This document shows positions 7,757 through 15,675 of a stretch of 37,453 nucleotides of DNA, in pieces. The position numbers were made by a program, and so were the translations under genes. The stretch's first letter is position 1. Every line of letters begins with the position of its first letter. This DNA comes from a virus. The notes beneath the pieces were generated by a model, which made no database searches, was not told the origin of the DNA, and worked only from the letters and a program-made list of their open reading frames with translations. The DNA is taken from positions 1 through 37,453 of the IMG/VR virus record IMGVR_UViG_3300023548_000271, one strand, 5' to 3'.

Positions 7757-8209
7757 TTATGTGACGATCACTTCCGGACTCTCGGATAACGCGGCCGAGG
7801 GTTTGGGCCGGATCTTCGTCATGTCCAGCGTGTAGATTCCTGCCTGGCCAAAGGTGACAGGCACAGTGGCCTGGCCGCCGGCGAAGTTCACGGTCAGCAT
7901 CTGGTCCATGCGTCCGTCGATACCGATCACCGGCACGTAATAGGTGCCATCCAGCGGAACAAGATTGCCCCCCTGCCGCACCTCGGCCGTTGCCGTTACC
8001 GTGCCGCCCACGGTCGTGACTGACGCGTCCAGCGTGATGGCAAGGACCGGATCCGGGGGCGCGGCAACGAAGCTTGTGCCGTCCCACATCTGGCCGACCA
8101 GCGAATCGTCGCAGGCCGGGATCTCGATCATGTCCGGCCGCGTCACCTTATCCGTAAGCTGCGATACGCCGATCACGATATTGTTCGGGTCAAGGTGCGC
8201 GTAAAACAT
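7757..8209 (-). CDS. Tail-fibre-locus protein, beta-rich, unknown
   Basis: This is a 150-aa protein. The N-terminal ~55 residues (FYAHLDPNNIVIGVSQLTD ... MWDGTSFVAA) resemble the short modules found at the ends of fibre or fibre-assembly proteins. The rest (~55-150) is Thr/Val-rich beta sequence with the look of an Ig-like domain (ITLDASVTTVGGTVTATAEV). It is the last gene of a five-gene fibre-like block between gpI and the sheath. It is most likely a virion surface or fibre-accessory protein; the specific family was not identified. Confidence 0.7.
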   Translation of the reverse strand: MFYAHLDPNNIVIGVSQLTDKVTRPDMIEIPACDDSLVGQMWDGTSFVAAPPDPVLAITLDASVTTVGGTVTATAEVRQGGNLVPLDGTYYVPVIGIDGRMDQMLTVNFAGGQATVPVTFGQAGIYTLDMTKIRPKPSAALSESPEVIVT

Positions 8210-8694
8210 CAGTTGAACTCCACCACCTGCCAGGCGCCGCCGGCGCTGTACCCGCTCGACGATCCTGTGATTCGAAGGGTTGTGCTGTTCAGCAATTCAG
8301 CCCGTGTCGTGGGAGACCCGGTGCTGCTGGCGCCTGGTGTTGGCGAAAACAGGACAAACGCCTTGCTCATATTCACCGCCGCAATCGTGATGTCCGTTCG
8401 GTACACACCAGGACTGACATACAACGGCGCCCCTATGGTTCCGCGCTGGACGGATTTAATCCCGGCGGCGCTGACCGGCGCATCCAGGTTGTCCAGCTTG
8501 GCCGCCCTGGCGTTCGTCCACTGGGCCGTGGAGGGCACGGTGTCCAGCTTCGCGGCCCTGGCGTTCGTCCACTGGGCCGTGGAGGGCACGGTGTCCAGCT
8601 TCGCGGCCCTGGCCGCGGTTAGCCGCGTCAGCAGCGTGCCGACATCGGTCTTGATCTTGTTCGCAAGATTCGTGATCACGGCCTGCAGGCTCAT
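8209..8694 (-). CDS. Fibre-like protein with exact 17-residue tandem repeats
   Basis: This is a 161-aa protein. An N-terminal helix (LQAVITNLANKIKTDVGTLL) is followed by two exact copies of ARAAKLDTVPSTAQWTN and a third partial copy, at residues ~28-68. A Gly/Ser/Thr-rich beta domain ends the protein. Short helical repeats with LD spacing are common in trimeric fibre shafts. The start overlaps the stop of the upstream gene. I infer a fibre shaft/tip component of the receptor-binding apparatus; no specific receptor can be named. Confidence 0.7.
   Translation of the reverse strand: MSLQAVITNLANKIKTDVGTLLTRLTAARAAKLDTVPSTAQWTNARAAKLDTVPSTAQWTNARAAKLDNLDAPVSAAGIKSVQRGTIGAPLYVSPGVYRTDITIAAVNMSKAFVLFSPTPGASSTGSPTTRAELLNSTTLRITGSSSGYSAGGAWQVVEFN
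8511..8612. repeat. Two exact 51-bp tandem repeats in fibre-like gene
   Basis: The 51-bp unit starting CGTTCGTCCACTGGGCCGTG occurs at 8511 and 8562 with no mismatch seen. A partial third copy lies at ~8491-8510. Perfect identity at DNA level means recent expansion, and the unit number may change by slippage, adjusting fibre length. Confidence 0.85.
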
Positions 8695-9188
8695 TACACC
8701 TCCACCGCGGTCATGCCGGTCAGCACGCCGTTCGCGTCATAGGTGTATGTCTCGGTCCGGAGCACGGTCCCGTCATTAATGGTCACGGTGTCCACGTTGC
8801 CGTTCGCGTCATAGGTGATGTCCGTGGTGCGGGCAACGCCGTTCACGGTGGCTACCACCTGGATCACGTTGCCGTTCGCATCGTACGTGATTGACTCGGC
8901 CGTCGGCTTGGCGATATCGGCCTGCGTTGCCACGGACGGCAAGGCGTCCAGCAGGGCCTGGGCCGCGGCCACGTCCGCGTTCAGCGTGTCCAGTGTCGGC
9001 TGGATCGTCTCGTTGATCCGGAGCAGCCCCTGGGTGGTCAGCAGTTCGACCGCCGCTTCCCACGATGCCTGCACCTGTTCCAGCGCGGCAATCCGCAGAT
9101 CGATATCCCGGAAGATCGGATTGAACGTGCGTTCGTTCAGAAGCGTCCGCCCATCTCTGAAGCGGTAGCGTTCAAACTGCGTGGACAT
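8694..9188 (-). CDS. Fibre-locus protein with YDANGN repeats
   Basis: This is a 164-aa protein from ATG 9188; an alternative ATG lies two codons upstream. Residues ~1-95 are helical and coiled-coil-like (FRDIDLRIAALEQVQASW, ADVAAAQALLDALP). Residues ~100-160 hold three copies of a beta repeat with the core TYDANGNV, resembling YD/RHS-type repeats. Coiled coil plus beta repeats suggests a trimeric appendage. It overlaps the small upstream gene by 17 bases. Exact role unknown. Confidence 0.72.
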   Translation of the reverse strand: MSTQFERYRFRDGRTLLNERTFNPIFRDIDLRIAALEQVQASWEAAVELLTTQGLLRINETIQPTLDTLNADVAAAQALLDALPSVATQADIAKPTAESITYDANGNVIQVVATVNGVARTTDITYDANGNVDTVTINDGTVLRTETYTYDANGVLTGMTAVEV

Positions 9189-9342
9189 CCTCAACCTTGT
9201 CCTTGATCGTCTTCAGCAGATCGCCGCGAATGATCAGATCCCGTCCGGGATAAAGCGTGCGGCCCAGGACCTCGACCGGCTCCCTGAGCTTGACGCGGTA
9301 GTTCTTGCCGTCGCTGATCCGGATCGCCTTACTGCGCGACAT
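9172..9342 (-). CDS. Small phage protein in fibre locus, unknown
   Basis: This 56-aa frame starts MSRSKAIRISDGKNYRVKLR and ends with the helix DLLKTIKDKVEDV. It begins 14 bases inside the end of the large fibre gene and ends 17 bases inside the next gene, so it is embedded in the coupled operon. This overlap pattern is the main support that it is translated. The beta-then-helix composition offers no firm family. Confidence 0.65.
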   Translation of the reverse strand: MSRSKAIRISDGKNYRVKLREPVEVLGRTLYPGRDLIIRGDLLKTIKDKVEDVHAV

Positions 9343-11500
9343 CGATCCGCTCCGTTACGGTAAACGGCGCCGTTCCGGCGTTCTTCGAACCGGTAAGCTT
9401 CACCTGGTACGTGGTCAGGCCGGGACTGGGCGCGAAGGTGAACCTGAACCTTGTCGCGCCTCCTTCCTCCGCAAACGTCTCTGTCAGCGATGCCGGCGTG
9501 CTTGCACCGGCATCCTCCAGAGAGGCCACCAGGGAGTGATTCGCCGCATTGTAGTTGTGCGCGACAACCTCGACCGTGATATTCGTGGACGCCGCTGCCA
9601 GCGTGCGCTGCGCCGAGTAGTGAATAAACGCATCGGCGGACTTGCTGGCCGTCAGCCTGTCGATGCCGGCAGTGAATGCCGGCGCCAGATCGCTCGTGCC
9701 GAGGAAGACGGCGCGCAGCGGGATGATGGCCGGCGCGCCGGCCAGATGATCCACGCCGTCATCCAGCCTGTACCATTTGCCGTCAACCTGGATCTCGTAG
9801 TGCAGTTCCGTGCCTTCGGGGACAACCTGCTCCGTGACGATATCCAGATCCGAGATGCCGCCGGCAAGTGATACGGACTGCAGATCCACCTCGGTCCTGG
9901 CCTGCGAGAACTCCGCGCCGTAGAACGTGAACATCAGGTCCTTGGTCAGGTCCGCCACGAAGTAGTCGCCGTCCGTGCCGTTGAACAGCGTGCCCTGGGT
10001 GTAGTTGTTGCCGGAGACCACGGCTACCCGGTGATCGCCCTGGGTGATCAGGACAAGCGCATACCGTTTGCCGGCATCCAGCAGCGCCGGCGGAATGGCT
10101 ACGGTCGTCTCTGCCGGATAGGCTTGCAGATTTGCCTGCGGAATAGTCACGTCTGTCACCGCGCGGTTCAGGTCCGGCTTGCCGCCTACCGTTTCGCAGA
10201 CGATTGCGTGCACATCTCCGGTGGCGCCGATCTGGGTAAACTGGAGGCCGATCTGCGTCAGCCACATGGCATTCGGCACCAGAATGGTCTGGGCCAGGAG
10301 AGAGCCGTTGACGGAGGTCGGCGTGACATCGGGGCGGTAGGGATCAACGTCGCGGTCATCCCAGTAGTTGTCGCCAAGGTTGAAACGACGAGTGGGATGG
10401 TAGGTCCAGTACCAGCGCGAATACCACTGCTGGTACATGTTCCAGGTCAGTCCGTAATGGTGATTCCACCGGTTGGTCAGAAACTTGTAGTAATTCAGTG
10501 CCTGGGACTGGTACTGCGACAGCGAAATATCGCCGGCATAGCCGACAGTCCGGAGACGGACCTTGCTGGTATATTTCGGCAGGACCAGTCCGGAGGCGGA
10601 CCGGATCACATTCGGATCATTGGGATTGAAAAGCTCAAGAGGCGCCAGCAGTTCGCTGGCATGCGGGAAGAGCAGGCCGTTATTGACCAGGGCGGAATAA
10701 CCCGCAGCGGCCGGGTCCGTGTCCGTCAGGTCGCCAAAGTAGTCCGCGTCATAGCTGGCGTAGGCACTGGGCAGACCCAGCTTTTCCTTCAGCCGGGCTA
10801 CATCGCCGGAGATCTCGATGATTGATTTGCGCTCGGCCAGGTTGGCCGTCTTGTTGGCCAGGGCGGCAAGGTCCGTAGCGATGGACCCGATCCTGGGTTC
10901 CGCCTGCTCCTTCCATGTCTCCTGCGCCTGGAGGCGCTGTTCCTGGTCGTTCGAGTTCGGCAGCTTGTCCGCCGTCTGCATCTCGATCAGGGTGATGCCG
11001 GTGGGATCCAGCGTGATCATGGCGACCGCCAGGGATCCGGCCTGCACCGTCGGCGGCTGCGGATCGGCGGACTCGGTGCCGGGCAGGACGTTGACGACTG
11101 CCTGCCGCAACCGCTGCATGGCGACGGCTTGCGGCTCGGTCGTGCCGGCGGCGAGATCGACCAGGAAATCACGGGGTTCGACGTTGGTGTCCGTTTCCTG
11201 ACCCCAGACGACCACCGCGACCTTTTTCTTGGTCGTGACCGGCAGGTGATTGAACAGGTCCAGTGTTGACACCTGCTCGCTGACATACACCTTGCCGCCG
11301 TCAAAGAGCCGACCGGCGGCCACATCGACCTTCGTGCTGCTTCCCGCGCTCTTGGATGTGTCGAACCCGGTATAGTGCAGGCCGTTCGAAATCGCGTCCG
11401 AGACGATATGCTGGATGCTGTCCGCTACATACGTCTGCAGATTGTTCGGATCCGCCGCCTGAAACTCCTGCTGATCACGGAAAATAACCTGTTTCTCCAT
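9329..11500 (-). CDS. Large tail fibre/appendage protein (putative)
   Basis: This is a 723-aa protein from ATG 11500, chosen because it overlaps the gpI stop (TAATG). The N-terminus (EKQVIFRDQQEFQAADPNN) resembles virion-attachment ends of phage appendage proteins. Residues ~60-180 contain a conserved-looking beta module (VDVAAGRLFDGGKVYV). A helical linker lies at ~200-245, and a Tyr/Trp-rich central region (NHHYGLTWNMYQQWYSRWYW) follows. Two beta domains form the C-terminal half. The location after gpI is that of P2 gpH. Receptor binding is inferred from position and architecture. Confidence 0.75.
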   Translation of the reverse strand: MEKQVIFRDQQEFQAADPNNLQTYVADSIQHIVSDAISNGLHYTGFDTSKSAGSSTKVDVAAGRLFDGGKVYVSEQVSTLDLFNHLPVTTKKKVAVVVWGQETDTNVEPRDFLVDLAAGTTEPQAVAMQRLRQAVVNVLPGTESADPQPPTVQAGSLAVAMITLDPTGITLIEMQTADKLPNSNDQEQRLQAQETWKEQAEPRIGSIATDLAALANKTANLAERKSIIEISGDVARLKEKLGLPSAYASYDADYFGDLTDTDPAAAGYSALVNNGLLFPHASELLAPLELFNPNDPNVIRSASGLVLPKYTSKVRLRTVGYAGDISLSQYQSQALNYYKFLTNRWNHHYGLTWNMYQQWYSRWYWTYHPTRRFNLGDNYWDDRDVDPYRPDVTPTSVNGSLLAQTILVPNAMWLTQIGLQFTQIGATGDVHAIVCETVGGKPDLNRAVTDVTIPQANLQAYPAETTVAIPPALLDAGKRYALVLITQGDHRVAVVSGNNYTQGTLFNGTDGDYFVADLTKDLMFTFYGAEFSQARTEVDLQSVSLAGGISDLDIVTEQVVPEGTELHYEIQVDGKWYRLDDGVDHLAGAPAIIPLRAVFLGTSDLAPAFTAGIDRLTASKSADAFIHYSAQRTLAAASTNITVEVVAHNYNAANHSLVASLEDAGASTPASLTETFAEEGGATRFRFTFAPSPGLTTYQVKLTGSKNAGTAPFTVTERIDVAQ

Positions 11501-12723
11501 TACTGGACTCCTATCCACTGGCCGCTGACGATCTGGCCTGATTTGATGGTGCGCCGGGCTGCCGCGACCGCCTTGGTGCGCGTCCGGATCATGATTTTGT
11601 CCGCCTCCCGCCTGGCAAACTTCAAGGCGTCAAGCACGGCGTGATAATGCTTCTTGTCCGCTTTCGGCAGATAGCCGCGGATATACCGGCCCACAAGCGC
11701 CGCAGAGGCTCGCCGGGATATCCGGACGGCCACCTCGGCGTGATACGGCGGCATGCCGAGTCTTACGCCCCCAAGATGCGTGCTCATGCCTCGCGGCTCC
11801 AGGGTCCTGGCCGGATCGAACAGGTAGAGACGTTTGTAGAGCCTGTCCGGCGCGGTTGATCGGGAGGCGATCTCACCGATGTAGCTGCCGTCCAGCAGTA
11901 TCGATCTGCGGGAGCCCCGCTCCGCCACCATATCGTAGCGGATGGAGACCGGATCCAGGCCGGGTGTGACGGCATGCTTGTGCAATGTTTCGATGCGATC
12001 GATGTAGGGCGTATCCAGTTGCAGGGTGAAAATTCTCTGCCCCGCCGTGCCGGTAACGATGAAGTCCGGGATACCGCCACACCATGTCGCGTGACCCTTG
12101 TTTCCGGGCTCACGCACCTCTGAAATGGTCACAGCGTCTTTTTCCTCGAGTGATGTTTTACGCTCGACCGTTTTCAGAGGCGTCTCGGATCCCCGGTCCC
12201 AACGAAATGCGCGAATGCCGAACCTGGCAGCCGCATCGCTCTGCATCGGGAACATGCCGCGGCCGGCCGCAGCAACCGGTATGTCTTCCCACAGCATCGC
12301 CTGGCCGGCGGACCTGCTTCCCTGGTCGCGATAGCTGAACAGCCTGAGCTGAGGCATACGATTGAGAAACCTGTTCCGCTCCGACTGCGTCATGGATGGC
12401 GCGCAGAAGGTCTTGGCCGGAGGCGTGATCGTCCGCACGACTTCGGCCCCCATCCAGCGGGCCATAGCCTTGTAACAGAACTCCGTGCCCTGGCGGCGGT
12501 GCAGGTTCCACGAGGCGGAGGTGATGCCGCGCCGCACCTTGTCGTCATCGGGCCAGGCAGGGACATTCAGGCCCCAGGCCAGCCACGGCAACAGGCGGGC
12601 AGGTATCGATGCGGGGCGATAGAGCTGCTTGATCGTGGCCGGATCGGTGGCGGCTCCGGCTGATACAGCCTGGCTTAACGCCGATTCAAACGGCGTTTTA
12701 TTCGGGGGTAACAGATCAGACAT
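11500..12723 (-). CDS. Tail/baseplate protein I (P2 gpI-like), extended
   Basis: This is a 407-aa protein. The first ~130 residues match the P2 gpI type: LLPPNKTPFESALSQAV, then LPWLAWGLNVPAWPDDD and HRRQGTEFCYKAMARWMG. The C-terminal ~270 residues are an extension beyond the ~180 aa usual for gpI. They carry Arg-rich beta sequence and an AARRTIKSGQIVSGQWIGVQ end of the type seen in fibre-connector regions. gpI tethers tail fibres to the baseplate, so the extension is probably a fibre-binding arm. Upstream, a 107-base gap with an inverted repeat separates it from gpJ. Confidence 0.82.
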   Translation of the reverse strand: MSDLLPPNKTPFESALSQAVSAGAATDPATIKQLYRPASIPARLLPWLAWGLNVPAWPDDDKVRRGITSASWNLHRRQGTEFCYKAMARWMGAEVVRTITPPAKTFCAPSMTQSERNRFLNRMPQLRLFSYRDQGSRSAGQAMLWEDIPVAAAGRGMFPMQSDAAARFGIRAFRWDRGSETPLKTVERKTSLEEKDAVTISEVREPGNKGHATWCGGIPDFIVTGTAGQRIFTLQLDTPYIDRIETLHKHAVTPGLDPVSIRYDMVAERGSRRSILLDGSYIGEIASRSTAPDRLYKRLYLFDPARTLEPRGMSTHLGGVRLGMPPYHAEVAVRISRRASAALVGRYIRGYLPKADKKHYHAVLDALKFARREADKIMIRTRTKAVAAARRTIKSGQIVSGQWIGVQ

Positions 12724-12757
12724 TTAAGCCATCCGCTCGGGAACGTCCGTGCCCGAC

Positions 12758-12831
12758 GAAAAGCGGGGACAGTTTACTTTCTTCCCCGGCATGGCCGGAA
12801 ACCGGAAAAAGTGAAACTGTCCCCGTTTTTC
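12758..12831. repeat. REP-like inverted repeat between J and I
   Basis: The left arm (12758-12781) reads GAAAAGCGGGGACAGTTTAC and the right arm (12804-12831) is its near complement, GTGAAACTGTCCCCGTTTTT. Between them is a smaller palindrome, CCGGCATGGCCGG. The arrangement looks like a short mobile or REP-type element dropped into the only gap in the otherwise overlapping tail operon. It would form a strong RNA hairpin. The stop codon of gpJ lies exactly at its edge. GGGGACAG-type inverted repeats are frequent dispersed elements in proteobacterial genomes. Confidence 0.75.
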
Positions 12832-13766
12832 TAAACATCAACGCCGCCGATGGTTACGGATTGCGTCAGGCAGACGGCCAGATCCAGCGGACCGGTGACG
12901 ATGTCCGCCGCCGGAGAGGAGAGCTCCACGTTCTGGACGCCGGCAACGGTCAGGGCGGCGATGATGCCGGCACGCGTGGCGTCGTAATCCATGCGCCTGA
13001 TGGACGCCAGGTAGCCGTCCAGGGCAGCCTGCGCGTCATTCAATACCAGCGTCTGGTCCGGTCCGGGATAGACGGTCAGCACGGCGCTGATGTCGAACGT
13101 TTTGAGCGTCGGCTGACGTACGGACACCGAATCGGTCAACGGACGAACATCCTCGGCATTGAGCGCCTGCCGTACGCTGTCCATGATCGGCGCGTCGTTG
13201 CGGGCTATAATTGTAACGCTGTCGGTGGGAGGAAGGAGAGAGGAAAAAAGAGCCCCTCCGGCAGCGATCTCATCGGCCGTGGCCTCGGCTGGTGCAATAA
13301 ATTGCGGCGCCAGGACGGTCACGGTCACCTGGCCCGGCGCCAGGGATGTGACGGAGGCGTCCACGATCGAGGCGTCCACGCCCATAGCGTGCGCCCGGTA
13401 GGCGTTGGCCGGGCCGGCAGCCGCCAGCAGGCTGTATCCCTGTTGCACGCGTGCCCGGTATGCCTCGTCAGTCTCTCCAGCCAGTCGCGTCACGTTGAAC
13501 ATGGCGCCGATCTGGTCCAGGTCGGAACCGACCGCGTAGGCGATCATGACGCTCGATGCCGCGTCGTTCACACGTTGCCGGAGCAGCAGCTCCCGGTAGG
13601 CGGCCACCTCGATGATTTTCACCGCCGGATCCGACTCCAGGTCCGCCGTCCATTCGGGCAGCCGCACCTTGAGATCGTCCAGCATCGCCGCACGGATCGC
13701 CTCGTAGTCCAGCGACTCGATAACCCGCGGCGCCGGCAGCGTGGAGAAATCGATCAGGGCGGTCAT
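12831..13766 (-). CDS. Baseplate protein J
   Basis: This 311-aa protein matches the P2 gpJ/Mu gp47 family. It includes the N-terminal FSTLPAPRVIESLDYEAIRA and PEWTADLESDPAVKIIEVAA motifs, then NVTRLAGETDEAYRARVQQG and a beta-rich middle. It forms the inner wedge of the contractile baseplate, partnering gp25/W and I. The start overlaps the PAAR stop as ATGA. The stop TAG abuts the inverted repeat at 12758-12831. Confidence 0.94.
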   Translation of the reverse strand: MTALIDFSTLPAPRVIESLDYEAIRAAMLDDLKVRLPEWTADLESDPAVKIIEVAAYRELLLRQRVNDAASSVMIAYAVGSDLDQIGAMFNVTRLAGETDEAYRARVQQGYSLLAAAGPANAYRAHAMGVDASIVDASVTSLAPGQVTVTVLAPQFIAPAEATADEIAAGGALFSSLLPPTDSVTIIARNDAPIMDSVRQALNAEDVRPLTDSVSVRQPTLKTFDISAVLTVYPGPDQTLVLNDAQAALDGYLASIRRMDYDATRAGIIAALTVAGVQNVELSSPAADIVTGPLDLAVCLTQSVTIGGVDV

Positions 13767-14026
13767 CCGGCCTCCACGTTCGGCGAGCCGGATACAATGG
13801 TTGCCGCGCAGGCTGCCTGGTCGCCAATGCGGGCCACACCGCGATCATTGGCGAAGACTTTTTCGCTGGAGGTGACGATCGGCGTGACGCCGTGTCCGGG
13901 GATCGGGCAGTCGTGCAGGTCGCCCAGGCGGGCCACGCCGATGCCGTTGGCGAACACGTCGTCGGAAGCGGAGATGATCACGCCGCCGTGATCCGACGTA
14001 TCTCCCAGGCGAGCAACCTGAGGCAT
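13763..14026 (-). CDS. PAAR-motif spike tip protein
   Basis: This 87-aa protein from ATG 14026 (ATGA overlap with the gpV stop) has three PAAR-like repeats: VARLGDTSDHGG, VARLGDLHDCPIPGHG and VARIGDQAAC. His and Cys residues suit metal binding at the sharpened tip. It should cap the gpV spike and help pierce the outer membrane. The frame extends upstream but that part is a shadow of gpV. Confidence 0.92.
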   Translation of the reverse strand: MPQVARLGDTSDHGGVIISASDDVFANGIGVARLGDLHDCPIPGHGVTPIVTSSEKVFANDRGVARIGDQAACAATIVSGSPNVEAG

Positions 14027-14457
14027 CAGTTCAGGAAGATGCCATCCGGCGCCGTGGCGCGGATGATCCCAACGGAATGAAGATTCATTTGCTTTGATCC
14101 CCGGTGGTAGGAGACCTGTGACCCGTCGTCCCATATCAGGATGTCCAGGTTCGGATCATCACTCGGCGCCGGGAACAGGTCGCGATAGATTGCTGGCATG
14201 ACGACGCCGCGGTTCAGATCGCCGGCAGGCGCCACGATCATGACCTGCTCGCCGATCGACGGCGGACTCCAGACGCGCAGCGCGCCGGCCCGGATCGCGG
14301 CGAACGGCAGCCATCCGGTCAGGGCATCGGCCGCCATCCGCACGCGAACTCTCCGTGCAGGGTAATCCGCTTCCTCGATCACGCCGACGCGGAACGACGA
14401 ACCGTGACGGCGATCGGTCTCGCCCAGAGAAAGGAGATCCTGAAAATCCGTGCTCAA
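14026..14457 (-). CDS. Baseplate assembly protein V (central spike)
   Basis: This 143-aa protein carries the family's OB-like start (SSFRVGVIEEADYPARRVRV), IGEQVMIVAPAGDLNRGVVM and a beta C-terminus. TTG 14457 is chosen as start because it overlaps the upstream TGA (TTGA) and has GGAAAG upstream; no ATG fits. The usual gpV is ~200 aa, so this one is slightly short. It forms the trimeric spike on which the PAAR protein sits. Confidence 0.85.
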   Translation of the reverse strand: MSTDFQDLLSLGETDRRHGSSFRVGVIEEADYPARRVRVRMAADALTGWLPFAAIRAGALRVWSPPSIGEQVMIVAPAGDLNRGVVMPAIYRDLFPAPSDDPNLDILIWDDGSQVSYHRGSKQMNLHSVGIIRATAPDGIFLN

Positions 14458-14987
14458 TTTACTTTCCAATAATCGGGGATGTGGCCGGGGCCGATGTTGG
14501 GCGTAACGCCCAGGTAAACCTCGGTGGGGATGACGCCGGCACCGTCCCAGACGGAGGCGCCCAGGCGAACCGTCTGCTGCCAGGGGATCCCCCACAGGGC
14601 GAAGCCCGCCTTGTCCGCGATATTGTTGCTGAGGCTGTCCAGACGCTCGACGACCGCCATCGACAGGCCGGAAAGACCCCACTGGTTCTGGTGGATTGTC
14701 AGCGCCACCCGCTCGGCCAGGTTGACGCAATCGGCGCCGCGGGCCGCATGGCCCCGCGCGTTCCTGGCCAGCACATAGGCTGCGAAGCGGCATTTCAGAT
14801 CCAGCTGGTCCGTTCCCGGATCCGCGTCCGGAACAGCGGAGAGGACCGCCACGAAGATGGCCGGCGCCTTGACCGCAACTTTCCTTGTCGTGCCACCACT
14901 GAACTGACCGTCATACGGTTTGCACTGGGCGACGCCGGGGATGGCCGCAAGCGCGGCGATGGCTGCCTCCTGTACGGTGGTGATCAC
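14454..14987 (-). CDS. Mu gp37-like protein (DUF1834)
   Basis: This 177-aa protein matches the Mu gp37/DUF1834 type: helix TTVQEAAIAALAAIPGV, AIFVAVLSA and the C-terminal WDGAGVIPTEVYLGVTP. In Mu the homologue lies between gp36 and the tail sheath and is a tail terminator/neck-type protein. Here it directly follows gp36 and precedes gpV. It overlaps both neighbours by 4 bases. Confidence 0.85.
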   Translation of the reverse strand: MITTVQEAAIAALAAIPGVAQCKPYDGQFSGGTTRKVAVKAPAIFVAVLSAVPDADPGTDQLDLKCRFAAYVLARNARGHAARGADCVNLAERVALTIHQNQWGLSGLSMAVVERLDSLSNNIADKAGFALWGIPWQQTVRLGASVWDGAGVIPTEVYLGVTPNIGPGHIPDYWKVN

Positions 14988-15409
14988 AGAACCTGAAGCC
15001 CTTCACGGGTAAAGGTTCTGCCCGGCCCCTGCGTTTTCGGTCCGTCCGTCTCCGGCGCGGTCGTACCGTCAGTGGCCGGCCCGAGGCTGAACACACCCTT
15101 GGCGATCCCTCTCAGCCAGGCGAGGACTTCCGCGTAGTCGTTCGCGATCTTTTCGGTCTCGGCATCGTCATAGAGGTTATGCCTGGCGATCTTGCAGGCA
15201 GCCAGCTTCAGCACCGCCGGCGGATTGGCCAGCGGCAACTGGTAGCGCGACTGCAAATACCCGTCGATCTCCGCGTCGGCATCGGCCAGCGCTTGGTTGG
15301 CAATGGCCACGTCGATAACTCCGGCGGGCGGATCCAATCGGTCGGTGCGCTCGATCAGCTCATCTTCACCGTAGCGGTCGATCAGATCCTGCAATGTGGC
15401 GTAGGGCAT
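14984..15409 (-). CDS. Mu gp36-like head completion protein (DUF1320)
   Basis: This 141-aa protein begins MPYATLQDLIDRYGEDELI and has LADADAEIDGYLQSRYQLPL and a helical AACKIARHNLYDD segment, all typical of DUF1320. Members occupy the head-tail connector region and are thought to be adaptor proteins. The ORF ends with a Pro/Thr-rich tail. It lies between the small FluMu-type protein and gp37. Confidence 0.9.
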   Translation of the reverse strand: MPYATLQDLIDRYGEDELIERTDRLDPPAGVIDVAIANQALADADAEIDGYLQSRYQLPLANPPAVLKLAACKIARHNLYDDAETEKIANDYAEVLAWLRGIAKGVFSLGPATDGTTAPETDGPKTQGPGRTFTREGLQVL

Positions 15410-15429
15410 TCTAATCCATCCGCCCGGGA

Positions 15430-15609
15430 TCAGGACTGCTTCGCGGCGGGCTTGCCCTGTGCCGGCCTGGCAGGTTTCACGATCGAGACGCCTTCGGCGC
15501 CTTTCAGGTCTTTGGCGTCCAGGTCAACCTCATGCTCGCCGCAGGGAAGATGCCCGACACCCGGGATATCCAGACCGTTCGATGGTTTTACCTTGATTTT
15601 AATTGCCAT
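15430..15609 (-). CDS. Small Mu-like head-region protein (FluMu N-domain type)
   Basis: This 59-aa protein from ATG 15609 has an excellent CAGGAGGAAAAC ribosome site. The N-terminal beta region (IKIKVKPSNGLDIPGVGHLP) resembles the FluMu/HI1506 N-terminal domain, and a Pro/Lys-rich tail (KPARPAQGKPAAKQS) follows. Proteins of this type lie between the capsid and gp36 genes in Mu-like prophages. Here only the N-terminal domain is present, shorter than many homologues. Confidence 0.68.
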   Translation of the reverse strand: MAIKIKVKPSNGLDIPGVGHLPCGEHEVDLDAKDLKGAEGVSIVKPARPAQGKPAAKQS

Positions 15610-15675
15610 GTTTTCCTCCTGGGATTGAATGGCGGAGCGTCCATGCTCCGCCATTTTTTATTGCCCGGTTGCCTG

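Noticed and set aside
12861-13991. 376-codon plus-strand open frame
   Set aside because: Lies antisense to firmly identified gpJ and PAAR genes; His/Arg/Gly-rich composition typical of a GC-rich shadow frame.
14458-14793. Upstream extension of the gpV frame
   Set aside because: Overlaps gp37 completely and is Arg/Gly/Pro-rich; the TTG at 14457 with TTGA overlap is the better start.
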